From the NCBI GenBank assembly GCA_020634375.1, contig JACKBX010000008.1:273523-337522 (forward strand): a stretch of DNA of 64,000 bases. Reading direction: 5' to 3'. Under the pieces are notes generated by a model. That model searched no databases. It saw nothing but the letters and a program-made list of their open reading frames with translations, and was not told the DNA's origin. Shown one piece after another: positions 7,650 through 16,357 of the stretch. This DNA comes from Ardenticatenaceae bacterium. GTDB lineage: Bacteria > Chloroflexota > Anaerolineae > Promineifilales > Promineifilaceae. Position numbers and translations under genes: made by a program. Numbering within the stretch: position 1 is the first letter of the stretch; every line of letters starts with the position of its first letter.

Positions 7650-8612
7650 TTATGACGAGTAGACAATTTCTTTTTCATATCTACGCGGTTCTGTCATTGG
7701 CACAGGTTCAAATCCCACTTTATCATACAACTTCATCGCGGGAATATTGGTATTAATGGTGATTAGCATAGCCGTATCAGCGTTCCAGTCACGTAATTGT
7801 GCCAATCCACTCAGCAAAGCTGCTTCTCCAAACCCACGTTTCTGACAAGCGGGATTCGTTTCAACATAATCGATCCAACCTATGCGATTATTTGTGATGT
7901 CCCATTCGGCGCGACAAATTGAGCATTCACAATAAGCTGCGAATTGCCCGTCTTGATCGGCAATAACAAAATGACTGTATTCGTCGCTTTCTAGCAACTC
8001 TTTCTGATGTTCTGAATTTACTTGGGCAAAGCTAGACAACGATTGATATTGTTCCAAGCTGCTTGTTTCTTGTAAACGGAGAATGGTGTACCCATCTGGT
8101 AAGGGTGGAATGAGAATCTCGTTATCCAACGTTTTTGATAAATAAACGTTATGCTCATCGGGATTCGGTACAACCGGAGTGTAACCGAATGTGGTTAGTA
8201 ATTGCTCGGCAAAAATATCTTGATAGAAGCCATTAGCAAATACAGTCACATTCATGTGTTGTTCTAATCCAATGTCTTTCGCACGTTTATTACCCCACTC
8301 AAACATCATCATCAAGAGTTCTTTGGTAACAAACTTTGGATGAGCAAAACCGTCAAGCACGATATAGGGAGAATTTGGTCGTCTTCTCCACAGCATGACA
8401 AATCCAACGATTTGCCCTGTGCTATTTTGCCATATTCTGACATCTTTGTTTGGTTCCCATACTCGTGAAGTCAACAACAAACGAACGCGCCAAATCGTAG
8501 GGTACAGCCGAACATCATTTGCTGAACGATATTCGAGTAAAAAGTCGGTCAGATATTTTTGGTCTTTTGCATATTTACAAAATCGGCTTGTTATTCCTAC
8601 CAAAACATTCAC
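7650..8612 (-). CDS. GNAT-family protein (two-domain, AT-rich)
   Basis: 320 residues. The C-terminal GNAT domain has the acyl-CoA loop CQKRGFGEAALLSGL and the NIPAMKLYDKVGFEPV helix-strand; the N-terminal half (around QNSTGQIVGFVMLW) looks like a degenerate first GNAT copy. The gene contains no ACGGCCGT and appears clearly more AT-rich than its neighbours, consistent with a recent arrival. There is no good ribosome site; GATAAT lies six bases before the ATG. Substrate unknown. Confidence 0.75.
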   Translation of the reverse strand: MNVLVGITSRFCKYAKDQKYLTDFLLEYRSANDVRLYPTIWRVRLLLTSRVWEPNKDVRIWQNSTGQIVGFVMLWRRRPNSPYIVLDGFAHPKFVTKELLMMMFEWGNKRAKDIGLEQHMNVTVFANGFYQDIFAEQLLTTFGYTPVVPNPDEHNVYLSKTLDNEILIPPLPDGYTILRLQETSSLEQYQSLSSFAQVNSEHQKELLESDEYSHFVIADQDGQFAAYCECSICRAEWDITNNRIGWIDYVETNPACQKRGFGEAALLSGLAQLRDWNADTAMLITINTNIPAMKLYDKVGFEPVPMTEPRRYEKEIVYSS

Positions 8613-8718
8613 CCATTATCAGCGCTTTATTTCCGCCCACGAATCGCTTTATCTGCAAGAAACCAGATTAACTTGGGGAATTATAAGTTGTTTTTACACG
8701 GCCGTCTGCGAAAAGCCC

Positions 8719-9576
8719 CTACAACGAATTAATAACTGGCACAATAATCATCAAATCATAACCAGCATGGAACAGGATGGGGCCAATCACACTGTCATCC
8801 TTGAGCATGGCGTGCGCGCCAACCGCGCCCAAAATAAAGACCACCACCCCAAAGATGATGCTCCCGCCAGGGAAATCATACGTGGCGTTAATGTGGGAGG
8901 CGCCAAAGAGTACGGCCGTTACCACCACCGCCCCCCATCTCCCAATCAACGCCTCAAAACTCCGCAAAAAAATACCCCGAAACCACAACTCCTCCATCGT
9001 CGCATTGGCAAAAACAAAGAGGAGGAGGTAGGGAACGGCCGTTACCAACGCCTCCAAATCCATCGCCCCCCACTGAATCGCCAACCCCGCCGCACCAAAA
9101 AGGACAAACCACAGCAAGCCAAAACGCAAACCGCGCTTCCAATCTCCCAACTTGATGAAAATCGAACCCGCGTCGCCGCCCCCCAGGCATATAAGCGACA
9201 TCAAAATCGGCACGATCATCAAAAACTGCGAGAGCTTGTCCATCGCCAGATTTTGCATCGGCAGCATCGCGCTGTGATGTAATCGAATCATCCCCGTTTG
9301 CAGGGAGACAGTGACCGCCGCCGCGACGAATAGGGCATAAACGGCCGTCCCATACCGCGCCAACGACGGAATTCGCCTAAAAACCAACGCCAGAACCAAC
9401 GAAAACACTGTCAGCCCAACGGCATACGTCTGGTTCCGGTTGGTGGGAAAGACACGATAATAGGGATTGCCAAACACAAAAATCGCTATCCCGCCCGCCA
9501 ATAATCCCCCCGCCGCGATGATGGTTTGGACTTTGCTTGATGGTTTGGAAACGGCCGTTTGTATACCCTCACTCAT
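8719..9576 (-). CDS. CPBP-family intramembrane protease, ABC-operon partner
   Basis: About 285 residues with eight or so membrane segments. CPBP motifs are clear: MEELWFRG, FGASHI and the C-terminal FHAGYD. The start at 9576 is chosen because GGAGGG sits eight bases upstream and just past the stop of the preceding permease gene; the longer frame to 9603 would overlap that gene. It is the last gene of a five-gene minus-strand operon (small membrane protein, ABC ATPase, two permeases, CPBP). This layout suggests a role in processing or immunity for an exported substrate. Confidence 0.85.
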   Translation of the reverse strand: MSEGIQTAVSKPSSKVQTIIAAGGLLAGGIAIFVFGNPYYRVFPTNRNQTYAVGLTVFSLVLALVFRRIPSLARYGTAVYALFVAAAVTVSLQTGMIRLHHSAMLPMQNLAMDKLSQFLMIVPILMSLICLGGGDAGSIFIKLGDWKRGLRFGLLWFVLFGAAGLAIQWGAMDLEALVTAVPYLLLFVFANATMEELWFRGIFLRSFEALIGRWGAVVVTAVLFGASHINATYDFPGGSIIFGVVVFILGAVGAHAMLKDDSVIGPILFHAGYDLMIIVPVINSL

Positions 9577-9590
9577 CTCATCACCCTCCA

Positions 9591-10871
9591 CTACGATTTC
9601 CACCCCGTCAACAAATCCTTCGGCTTAAACGCCGCGCTCGATAGCAAATTATCCGAGCGGAAAAACCGCGCCGCCAGCGAGATGAACAGATACGTCGTTG
9701 CCGCCAGGCCCGCCAAACTGAGCAAATTTTGCCACAGCGGAACTGCCCCCAACGCCAACCGCGTCACCATCGCGCTGGGCGCACTCAGGGGGAACAAACT
9801 CAACGTCAGCGTCAGCCAATGAGTCGGCTCCGATGCAAACATATCGGCAAACATCATCGTTGGCAGCAGCGGCAAAATCAAAATCCACATCATCTGCCCC
9901 CCTTCGCGGGCCGAATTCGCCATTGCGCCGACGGCCGCCATCACCGAAGCGTACAGCAGATAGCCAGCAATCAGATACAACACCGCCCACACCAAAAAGC
10001 CCGGTTCAAACGTAAATTCAGGCACATTCAACATCACCGCGCCGCGCTTCAAAATAAACGCGCCGCCCGCCAGCCAAATCGCCACCTGAATGACCACCAC
10101 CACGCTAATCGCCAAAATTTTGCCCACCAACAGTTGGCGCGGCGGCAAGCTCAGCAGCAGCACCTCCACCGTGCGATTCTCCTTCTCGGCGACGACGCTG
10201 CGCATGAGGTAGCTGCTGCCGATGAGCAGGAGGAAGTAGAAAATGTAGGGCGTGATTTTGCTAACAATTTCGGCCAAAACACGGTCATTTACATCATTGG
10301 TTTCCGGCGGTGGATTCAGTTGATGCCAATCCACATAGGTCGTGGGGACGGGATTGCGGAGCAAAATCAAAAACTGCTCGTTTTCCACCAAATTCATGTC
10401 GATGAGATGTTGCAGCACCCACTCATTCCGGCTGTCGAAGGCCAGCCCCATGCCCGTGCCGCTTTCGCGGATCATAAAATTTTTGTCGTAGATGGCGATG
10501 TCGCCCGCCGTCATATAATCGGCGGGAATGTGGACGTACTGCTCGATTTCGTCCGCTTCCAGCGCGGCGCGGGCGGCGGCCACATCGTCGTAGCGGATGA
10601 GCAGGTCGGATGGGAAGGTGTCGGGCCATCTTTGGATGATGTCGGCGTCGTCTACCAGGCCAATGCCGGGCAAATCTTCGGGCGCTTTGACGGCAAAGGC
10701 GTCTTCGGACGTTTCTTGCGCCGCCTGTGAACTGCGATTGTCTATGATGCTGGCGTAGGCGTTCATGCCCACCAACAGGATGGGAAAGAGAAAGGTCATG
10801 ATCCAGAATGTCGGCGTGCGCAAAACGGCCGTTGCATCATGTTTAAGTACCAACCAGATTGTTCGTCGCAT
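9591..10871 (-). CDS. ABC-2 type transporter permease (NatB-like), second copy
   Basis: 426 residues: an N-terminal transmembrane helix (FWIMTFLFPILLVGMNAYAS), a large extracytoplasmic domain of about 170 residues, then a block of five or six helices starting near TPYIFYFLLLIGSSYLMRSV. The segment AEKENRTVEVLLLSLPPRQLLVGKI is the typical NatB/YhaP-like cytoplasmic loop. AAGGGG precedes the ATG. It lies ten bases downstream of a paralogous permease, so the pair probably forms a heterodimer served by the ATPase at 12176. Confidence 0.85.
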   Translation of the reverse strand: MRRTIWLVLKHDATAVLRTPTFWIMTFLFPILLVGMNAYASIIDNRSSQAAQETSEDAFAVKAPEDLPGIGLVDDADIIQRWPDTFPSDLLIRYDDVAAARAALEADEIEQYVHIPADYMTAGDIAIYDKNFMIRESGTGMGLAFDSRNEWVLQHLIDMNLVENEQFLILLRNPVPTTYVDWHQLNPPPETNDVNDRVLAEIVSKITPYIFYFLLLIGSSYLMRSVVAEKENRTVEVLLLSLPPRQLLVGKILAISVVVVIQVAIWLAGGAFILKRGAVMLNVPEFTFEPGFLVWAVLYLIAGYLLYASVMAAVGAMANSAREGGQMMWILILPLLPTMMFADMFASEPTHWLTLTLSLFPLSAPSAMVTRLALGAVPLWQNLLSLAGLAATTYLFISLAARFFRSDNLLSSAAFKPKDLLTGWKS

Positions 10872-10881
10872 GATAAACCCC

Positions 10882-12081
10882 TTAGCTTCGTAAAGCTGCC
10901 AAAGCCCCTTTCAGGTTCAATTTCTGTCCGTAGCGCAACATGCCAGCGCGGAAAATTTTAACGGCCGTCCACAGCATCAACCCCGTCGTCGTCACCAAAA
11001 TCAGCCAACTGGTGACAATTTGCCACAGCGGAACCGTCCCCACACCCCAACGGAGCGAGATAGTTAGAAACGACGTCGTGGGAAAAAGAGAGAGGAAGAC
11101 GACCAGCGGCGACCCTGCATTTTCAAAAATCAGGACAACCGAAAAAAGCGGTAAAATAAACAACAGATTCAAGACGCCTGCAATCTGCTGGCTTTGCTGC
11201 ACATCGGGCAAGATACCGCCAGCGGCAATCATGATGGCGGCGATAAGGGCGTAGGCGGGGAAGAAGAAGAGCGCCATCACGCCCACGTAACCCCAAGGAA
11301 TAACGAGCTGCTGCAACGTGGGGATGTAGGGCGTGGCGATGATCAAACCGACAGCCAAAATCAGGATGTGCGCCGTGAGTTGGGTTAATGTGGCAGCGAG
11401 CAGGCCAACCGCTTTGCCGCCAATGAGCTGACCGGGAGAAACGGCCGTTAACATCATCTCCAGCATCCGGTTTTCCTTCTCGTCGGCCACAATTTCCAGC
11501 ATGTAGCCAGACGCCATCATGGTGGAGGTAAAGAAGATAATGGTGGCGATAAATGGAAAGACGACGTTGATCGTGCCATCTTCCCTAAATTCGCGCCCGC
11601 TCACAATGTCGTAGACGGTGATGTTACCCCCCGCGATGAGCCGATGGCGCACGTCTTCCGGGTATGAAGCCAGCAAATTGAGGCTGATAAAGAAGTTGAA
11701 ATCGCGCCACGCGCTGCCGTCGGGCGGATTTTCCAGATAGTACAGTTCCGTTTGCGGCGCGGCAGGGTAGGTATCGGGCAGGATAAAGAGGGCGGCAATT
11801 TCTTCCTGCTGGAGGGCGTCGAGAGCGGCCGTTTCGTCTGTAAATTCAACAATCGGCGTCATCCCTTCATCCGACGCAGGATAGCGGGCAAGCTCGACCA
11901 TCCCCGTATAATCCACGTAGCCAATGGGCTGCGGTTCGCTCTTTTTCGTCTCTTGGACGATGGCGATGAGGCCAATCAAGGCGGCAAAGCCAATTGGCAC
12001 AGCCAGCGTAATCAGCAAAAACGCGCGGCGAAAGACGATACGTTTGTATTCATGTTTGGCAATCAGCCAGAAGTTGTTCAT
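10882..12081 (-). CDS. ABC-2 type transporter permease (NatB-like), first copy
   Basis: About 399 residues with the same layout as the next gene: N-terminal helix (AFLLITLAVPIGFAALIGLI), extracytoplasmic domain, then ADEKENRMLEMMLTAVSPGQ and a multi-helix block. I start at ATG 12079-12081 (MNNFWLIAKHEYKRI), where the family alignment begins; a GGGA site is present but weak. Upstream, between this gene and the ATPase, lies an imperfect inverted repeat (12102-12171). The exporter substrate is unknown; NatAB exports sodium, and related systems export peptides or drugs. Confidence 0.85.
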   Translation of the reverse strand: MNNFWLIAKHEYKRIVFRRAFLLITLAVPIGFAALIGLIAIVQETKKSEPQPIGYVDYTGMVELARYPASDEGMTPIVEFTDETAALDALQQEEIAALFILPDTYPAAPQTELYYLENPPDGSAWRDFNFFISLNLLASYPEDVRHRLIAGGNITVYDIVSGREFREDGTINVVFPFIATIIFFTSTMMASGYMLEIVADEKENRMLEMMLTAVSPGQLIGGKAVGLLAATLTQLTAHILILAVGLIIATPYIPTLQQLVIPWGYVGVMALFFFPAYALIAAIMIAAGGILPDVQQSQQIAGVLNLLFILPLFSVVLIFENAGSPLVVFLSLFPTTSFLTISLRWGVGTVPLWQIVTSWLILVTTTGLMLWTAVKIFRAGMLRYGQKLNLKGALAALRS

Positions 12082-12101
12082 GAGTTGTCCCTTCAAACGT
12101 A

Positions 12102-12171
12102 ACCACAAAGACATGAAGTTCACGAAGAACACAAGATGAAAAACTTCGTGTTCTTTGTAACTTCGTGGTGA
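12102..12171. repeat. Inverted repeat of reiterated CACGAAG/CACAAAG words
   Basis: The left arm is built from words such as CCACAAAGACATGAAG and CACGAAGAACACAAG. The right arm carries CTTCGTGTTCTTTG and CTTCGTGG. The arms pair imperfectly over about 25 bases. The element follows the stop of the ABC ATPase gene (12176) by a few bases. A relative occurs at 16261-16327. It may end or attenuate transcription. Confidence 0.7.
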
Positions 12172-12175
12172 GTTG

Positions 12176-13084
12176 TTACGAATCTTCCTTGTTTCCGCTC
12201 ACCACATTCACAAAAATATCGTCTAGCGATGGCTCGGCCAGTTCAAACCGCTCGATGCGCGTGCCATTTTGTGCAGCCAGATGGCGGAAGATGGCTTGCG
12301 GGTCAACGCCAAGCTCCAGTGCCATGTGCCAGGTGCCGTTGTTTTGCTTGCGCGTTTCCAGCACGCCGGGGATAGTCGCAAAATCGCCTTCGCCTTCCAG
12401 CAAGATGGCGTTACCGGCAAAATCCCGCTTGATTTCGTTGACAAGGCCGTAGAGGACGGAACGGCCGTTATCAATCAACACAATCCGGTTACACAACGCC
12501 TCCACCTGGTACATCTGGTGCGTAGACATGATGATTGCCTTGCCTGCCTCGCGCTGCTCCTCAAACACCTGCTTCACCAGCCGCGTATTCACCGGATCAA
12601 GCCCCGAAAACGGCTCATCAATCACAATCAGGTCAGGGTCATGCAGCAGCGTGGCGATGATTTGCGCCTTTTGCTGCATCCCCTTGCTCAGTTCCTGCAC
12701 CTTCTTGCTGCGGTGTTCGGCCAAATCGAACCGCTCCAGCCATTCGCCCAGCCGTTGGCGTGCCACTTTCTCATCCAGCCCTTTCAACGTTGCCAGATAA
12801 ACGAGCGTCGGCTCCAGCTTTTGGTCTTTGTACAAACCGCGCTCCTCCGGCAGGTAACCGATGCGCCGCTTTTTTGCCATATCCAGTGCGCCGCCAAACA
12901 CCGCAATCTCCCCCGCATCGGGACGAAAGATGTCCATCATCATGCGGATGGTCGTCGTTTTGCCCGCGCCGTTGGGGCCAAGCAGGCCAAAAATTTCGCC
13001 CGGTTCAATGGTAAATGAGACGTCGGCAACGGCCGTTACTTCGCCAAATCGTTTTGCTAAATGAGATACTTCTACGATGTGCAT
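12176..13084 (-). CDS. ABC transporter ATP-binding protein (NatA-like)
   Basis: 302 residues. Walker A GPNGAGKTT, Q-loop in GYLPEERGLY, signature LSKGMQQ, Walker B LIVIDEPFSGLD and H-loop STHQMYQ are all present, so it should hydrolyse ATP. The C-terminal ~85 residues (from GNAILLEGEGDF to SLDDIFVNVVSG) are the DUF4162-like tail of NatA-type exporters. Start at ATG 13082-13084 behind AAGGAG; the longer frame to 13189 has no support. It drives the two permeases encoded downstream. Confidence 0.9.
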   Translation of the reverse strand: MHIVEVSHLAKRFGEVTAVADVSFTIEPGEIFGLLGPNGAGKTTTIRMMMDIFRPDAGEIAVFGGALDMAKKRRIGYLPEERGLYKDQKLEPTLVYLATLKGLDEKVARQRLGEWLERFDLAEHRSKKVQELSKGMQQKAQIIATLLHDPDLIVIDEPFSGLDPVNTRLVKQVFEEQREAGKAIIMSTHQMYQVEALCNRIVLIDNGRSVLYGLVNEIKRDFAGNAILLEGEGDFATIPGVLETRKQNNGTWHMALELGVDPQAIFRHLAAQNGTRIERFELAEPSLDDIFVNVVSGNKEDS

Positions 13085-13097
13085 CGTTTTCTCCTTG

Positions 13098-13304
13098 CTA
13101 CGCTCCCCGTTCATCCTTATCCTTCGCTGCCTCATCAATTGCCAGTCCAACGGACAGCCCGGCACCAATAAAAACGGGGAAAAAGACAAAGGTATCGGTG
13201 GTCAGCCAAATGACGACGCCTATCGCTGCGCCAAACAACATGCCCAGGGTCATTCCCAGGCTCGTGTTCTTGTTTTGTTCCGTTGGTTGTGGGTTGTTAG
13301 TCAT
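13098..13304 (-). CDS. Small two-helix membrane protein, Gly-rich
   Basis: 68 residues: a polar N-terminus (TNNPQPTEQNKN), two hydrophobic helices rich in Gly/Ala (MTLGMLFGAAIGVVIWL and FVFFPVFIGAGLSVGLAI) and a charged tail (DEAAKDKDERG). GAAGGAAG precedes the ATG. It is the first gene of the NatAB-like operon, 13 bases before the ATPase. Its build resembles the 67-residue protein at 16020-16223, and the two may be paralogues. Confidence 0.65.
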   Translation of the reverse strand: MTNNPQPTEQNKNTSLGMTLGMLFGAAIGVVIWLTTDTFVFFPVFIGAGLSVGLAIDEAAKDKDERGA

Positions 13305-13378
13305 CGTTTTCTTCCTTTATGCGAAGTGACTTTGCGACTTCGCGGCCTGCATTTATCTTGCCATTTGCAGACGGGGAA

Positions 13379-13402
13379 CGCAGTCCCCAAAGGGGGTATT
13401 CG
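13379..13402. repeat. CAGTCCCC intergenic element, copy 4 (truncated)
   Basis: GCAGTCCCCAAAGGGGG plus TATTC; the terminal GGG and octamer seen in other copies are missing. The sequence just upstream (TTATCTTGCCATTTG) resembles the upstream flank of copy 1, so the element is longer than its core. It lies between the hydrolase stop (13430) and the ABC operon start. Confidence 0.7.
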
Positions 13403-13429
13403 TATCCTCACTGCATGTGCCAATCTGCG

Positions 13430-15403
13430 CTAAAAAAGCAGCGTGTGTAAATCCCAACGCATCATCAAACCGGCAAACAAGATGGCCGCCACCGCTGCCA
13501 GTGTGAAGAATGTGCGCTGCCAGGCAGACCCCGCTCGCCGTTTCCAGTCCACTGCTGCCAAAATGACCAGCCCAATCGTCAGGGCAATAAACAGGGGGAC
13601 GAGGATGGCTACGGCCGTTACCGGCGGATAATCCAGCGGCAGGCCAAAGTGGAGCAGCAGGTAATCCGTGCGCGAAAGGGTGTGGTTGACTGCTGAAATC
13701 AGAAGGACGAGTGCCCAACCGGCAACGGCCGTTACCCCAGCCAAAACCGGTGTCATCCGAACCGCCGGACGCTTGTCGCGCCGAATCAGCCAGACCACAC
13801 CCGCAACCAGCCAATAAACCATGACCAGCAAGAACAAAATAAGACTGACTGCGGTTAGAAATTCCAGCAGCGGTTTGCCGCGTGGGGTTCCCATGTCAAT
13901 GTCGTTGATGCTGTTGTAAAAGCCGGGGGCGATGGCGACATCGTCGGGCAAAAGAAATGATGGGCCGGGCACATCGGCCATGCAGCTTGTGTCGGGTACG
14001 GCCGTTGGGTCATCCAAAAACGCCAGCTTAATCTGTTGAGCGCAGGGATTGTCACGGTCAACGTTGTGTCCTGCCGACGGAAACTCGTAAAAATAACTGT
14101 GGCTCAAATTGGCGGCGACGGCCTGCCCCCAACCGGGCGGCGTGATGGGATCGTACGACCCCGCCAAAATCAGGGTGGGAATGTCGCTGGTCAATGGGTC
14201 GGTAAGCAGCGGGGGTGCTGCTGGCAGTGCCCAGTCGGCACAGATTTCCAGCTCTCTAGCCCACCGAACGTAGCCATCAAGCTGAGGATAAACGGCCGTT
14301 TGCGCCGCCATCATCTCCGCCGTTACACCACCCGCATCATCCTGACAGTTGACGGCAAAGTACAAGCCCCAGGCAAACGCGATATCCCTGTAACGGCCGT
14401 TCATCTCATCGTCCAGCCACGGGCGCAGCAGTTCCACATTGCCCTGCGCCACCTGATCAATGAGCAGTGGCATGTACGCCGTTTTGTACGGCGGCCTTGC
14501 CGGGTCATAAAACGCATCCGTCACCATCCAATCCAGAAATCGGTAGCCATCGACAGCTATCGTAACCAGCTCGCCGGTTTCTGGGTTTGTCAACTCAAAG
14601 GAGGCGGGTGCGGCGTTCAAATTGTGAACGGCCGTACTCAACTGCGCCGCCAGGTCAGGGTAAGCAGCGGCACAGGCCGGATCAGCGGCGCAATCATCCA
14701 GCATCTGCCGCAAGGCACGCATCTCGTGTTCCGGGGCATGTTCATACCGCGTTTCGGTCAGCGAACTGACGGATTGCAAAATAACAGAGCGAACACCTTC
14801 CGGGTGTCGCTGCATGGTGAGCTGCATCAGCCGGGTGCTGTAAGACCCGCCGTACAAATTCCAGGCGTCATAGCCGAGTACCTGCCGTAACGCATGGATG
14901 TCTTCTACGATAACGGCCGTTGTGTACTGGCTGAGGTCAATCCCCTGGCTCATGAAACTGTCCAGACACGGCTTGCCCGCCTCATCTCCCCATGCAGTCG
15001 CCAAATCGCACGCCAGATTGGGCTGCGCGTAAACGTTGCCGCGCTGCTCCAAAATGACGACATCCCGGTTGTTCACAAAACCAGACTGAGCCAGCCACCA
15101 CACCGAACCAAGCGAACTGTACCCCGGCCCCCCTTCCGTATACAGAACCGGATCGGGAGCGGGATTGCCACTGCGGCTGTGGATGATGATGATCGGCAGC
15201 CGGATGGTCTTGCCTTCCGGCGCGTCGTAATTCTCCGGCACAACCAGGTAGCCGCAATCAATGGGGGAGCTGTCCGGCACATCAACTGGGCAGGCTGACG
15301 GCTCAAATCGAGGGGTAGCCTCCTGTGCGTGGCTCGTTGTCGTGAGAGCAAAAAACAACCCCAAAACACAAATACTGCTTATGCGTAGTTGCTGTAGATT
15401 CAT
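13430..15403 (-). CDS. Secreted alpha/beta hydrolase (TAP-like) with C-terminal membrane helices
   Basis: 657 residues. A signal peptide (ISSICVLGLFFALTTTSHAQ) precedes an alpha/beta-hydrolase with oxyanion segment EGGPGYSS (about 90-97), nucleophile elbow GGSYS (Ser187), acid Asp in AGSYDPITP and His in SAGHNVD. This arrangement matches the tripeptidyl/prolyl-aminopeptidase (TAP) group. The last ~140 residues hold about four membrane helices, which is unusual for the family and would tether the enzyme outside the cell. Catalytic residues are complete; the substrate is unknown. Confidence 0.85.
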   Translation of the reverse strand: MNLQQLRISSICVLGLFFALTTTSHAQEATPRFEPSACPVDVPDSSPIDCGYLVVPENYDAPEGKTIRLPIIIIHSRSGNPAPDPVLYTEGGPGYSSLGSVWWLAQSGFVNNRDVVILEQRGNVYAQPNLACDLATAWGDEAGKPCLDSFMSQGIDLSQYTTAVIVEDIHALRQVLGYDAWNLYGGSYSTRLMQLTMQRHPEGVRSVILQSVSSLTETRYEHAPEHEMRALRQMLDDCAADPACAAAYPDLAAQLSTAVHNLNAAPASFELTNPETGELVTIAVDGYRFLDWMVTDAFYDPARPPYKTAYMPLLIDQVAQGNVELLRPWLDDEMNGRYRDIAFAWGLYFAVNCQDDAGGVTAEMMAAQTAVYPQLDGYVRWARELEICADWALPAAPPLLTDPLTSDIPTLILAGSYDPITPPGWGQAVAANLSHSYFYEFPSAGHNVDRDNPCAQQIKLAFLDDPTAVPDTSCMADVPGPSFLLPDDVAIAPGFYNSINDIDMGTPRGKPLLEFLTAVSLILFLLVMVYWLVAGVVWLIRRDKRPAVRMTPVLAGVTAVAGWALVLLISAVNHTLSRTDYLLLHFGLPLDYPPVTAVAILVPLFIALTIGLVILAAVDWKRRAGSAWQRTFFTLAAVAAILFAGLMMRWDLHTLLF

Positions 15404-15442
15404 GATTTTTCACTCGGACAATTCCTGCTTTATGGGGTAAAG

Positions 15443-15472
15443 AAGTTCAACTTCTTCGGAGAAGTTGAACTT
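15443..15472. terminator. Perfect 12-bp hairpin downstream of GNAT gene
   Basis: AAGTTCAACTTC (15443-15454) and GAAGTTGAACTT (15461-15472) pair perfectly around the six-base loop TTCGGA. It lies 3' of the GNAT gene that ends at 15523 and before the hydrolase start at 15403. There is no long T-run on the minus-strand side, so it may be a weak terminator or an mRNA-end stabiliser. Confidence 0.5.
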
Positions 15473-15522
15473 TTGCTCATATTCCGTTACAGTTGTTTAC
15501 TCAAGAAATACCGTGTGATGCC

Positions 15523-15894
15523 CTACCGGAAAATCTTGTAGTTCGGCCATAATCTCGAGCTCAAATCGCCGTGTTGTTTGTAAAATTCGGGAGCTTGAAA
15601 GCTAAAAGTGTCCAGGTAAACCTGCTCTGCGCCTCGTTTCCGTGCTTCGTTTTCGATCTGTGTTAGGCGATGCCCGTACCCTTGACCGCGCAGTTCTTCT
15701 TCAATCCACATCAAATCTACGTTACAACTCGGCGAGGATGCCACCGGCGATTTCTCCATTGGGAGACTGAACGACGTTTGAAATTTGTTATCACCAGCTT
15801 GCTGCTGGTTGTATTGATGTAGGCCGCGTCCGATGATGCCCCAGGCGGATTCTTCCGGTTTTTCAACGTAAGCAATGGTATATTCTGTTTTCAT
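15523..15894 (-). pseudogene. GNAT acetyltransferase with apparent internal double frameshift
   Basis: The open frame (123 residues) ends with a well-conserved GNAT C-half: DLMWIEEELRGQGYGHRL, then YLDTFSFQAPEFYKQHG. The middle (SFSLPMEKSPVASSPSC) does not look like a GNAT. Reading 15725-15760 one frame over gives NGEIAGGILAEL, the expected central strands of this family, extended upstream as VVQSP. The frame is therefore lost near 15775-15790 and regained near 15722. Either the gene is damaged, or two base-call errors occurred, or the segment truly diverged. Residues after the second shift also look shortened. Confidence 0.65.
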
Positions 15895-16019
15895 GATTTT
15901 TTGTTCCTCTTAATGAATTCTTGTTATTATGTCAATTTGCCGCTTTGCCGGAATGTGATTGGCTAACCGGCAAGATGACAAACGCCCAAAAGAGAAACGG
16001 AAACGGCCGTCCTATCTCC

Positions 16020-16223
16020 TCATCCGCCCCGACTGCGCCGGGTCAGCATAGCTCCCACCGCCGCGCCGATAGCCATGCCCATGCCGATGCCGATGGGTAA
16101 AATGCTGCTGTTCTCATCTATACCTACCAGCATGGCAAAAATAACGCCCAAAGCCAAGCAAATGCCAACGCTTAAGGCCATGTAATTGGGTTTTCCTGAT
16201 TCTGCTTTTCTGTTTTTGAACAT
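16020..16223 (-). CDS. Small two-helix membrane protein
   Basis: 67 residues: basic polar N-terminus (FKNRKAESGKPN), two hydrophobic segments (YMALSVGICLALGVIFAMLV and ILPIGIGMGMAIGAAVGAML) and a basic end (TRRSRGG). The second helix has a GxGxGxxxG glycine-zipper pattern. A GGAGG site precedes ATG. The build matches the 68-residue protein at 13098. Function unknown. Confidence 0.6.
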   Translation of the reverse strand: MFKNRKAESGKPNYMALSVGICLALGVIFAMLVGIDENSSILPIGIGMGMAIGAAVGAMLTRRSRGG

Positions 16224-16260
16224 GATTCCTCCATTGTGAAAAATGTGTCCATTGAAAAAC

Positions 16261-16327
16261 TATGAAGAAAAGAAGACACGAAGAATTTCACCAGAGAAAC
16301 TTCGTGCCCTTCGTGCCTTTGTGGTAG
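16261..16327. repeat. Inverted repeat of reiterated CACGAAG words, second copy
   Basis: Words GAAGACACGAAG on the left and CTTCGTGCCCTTCGTGCC on the right form an imperfect hairpin; CACGAAG at 16277-16283 pairs with CTTCGTG at 16300-16306. It shares its words with the element at 12102-12171. It lies downstream of the gene ending at 16358. Confidence 0.65.
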
Positions 16328-16357
16328 CTTTTTTCAGGGCATCGTTTTTCATCCAGA

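Noticed and set aside
7690..7720. GGTTCAAATCCC resembling a tRNA T-loop
   Set aside because: It lies inside the GNAT gene on the opposite strand, and no acceptor stem or anticodon arm can be folded around it.
8395..9282. 295-codon plus-strand frame opposite the GNAT and CPBP genes
   Set aside because: It spans two real minus-strand genes and an intergenic gap and has a random-looking His/Gln/Asn-rich product.
9729..10730. 333-codon plus-strand frame opposite an ABC permease
   Set aside because: Antisense shadow; product rich in His, Gln and Arg with no fold signature.
12176..13189. Longer start for the ABC ATPase at 13189
   Set aside because: It would overlap the upstream gene and lacks a ribosome site; 13084 has AAGGAG and matches family starts.
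14036..14890. 284-codon plus-strand frame opposite the secreted hydrolase
   Set aside because: Antisense shadow; the hydrolase has intact catalytic motifs on the other strand.
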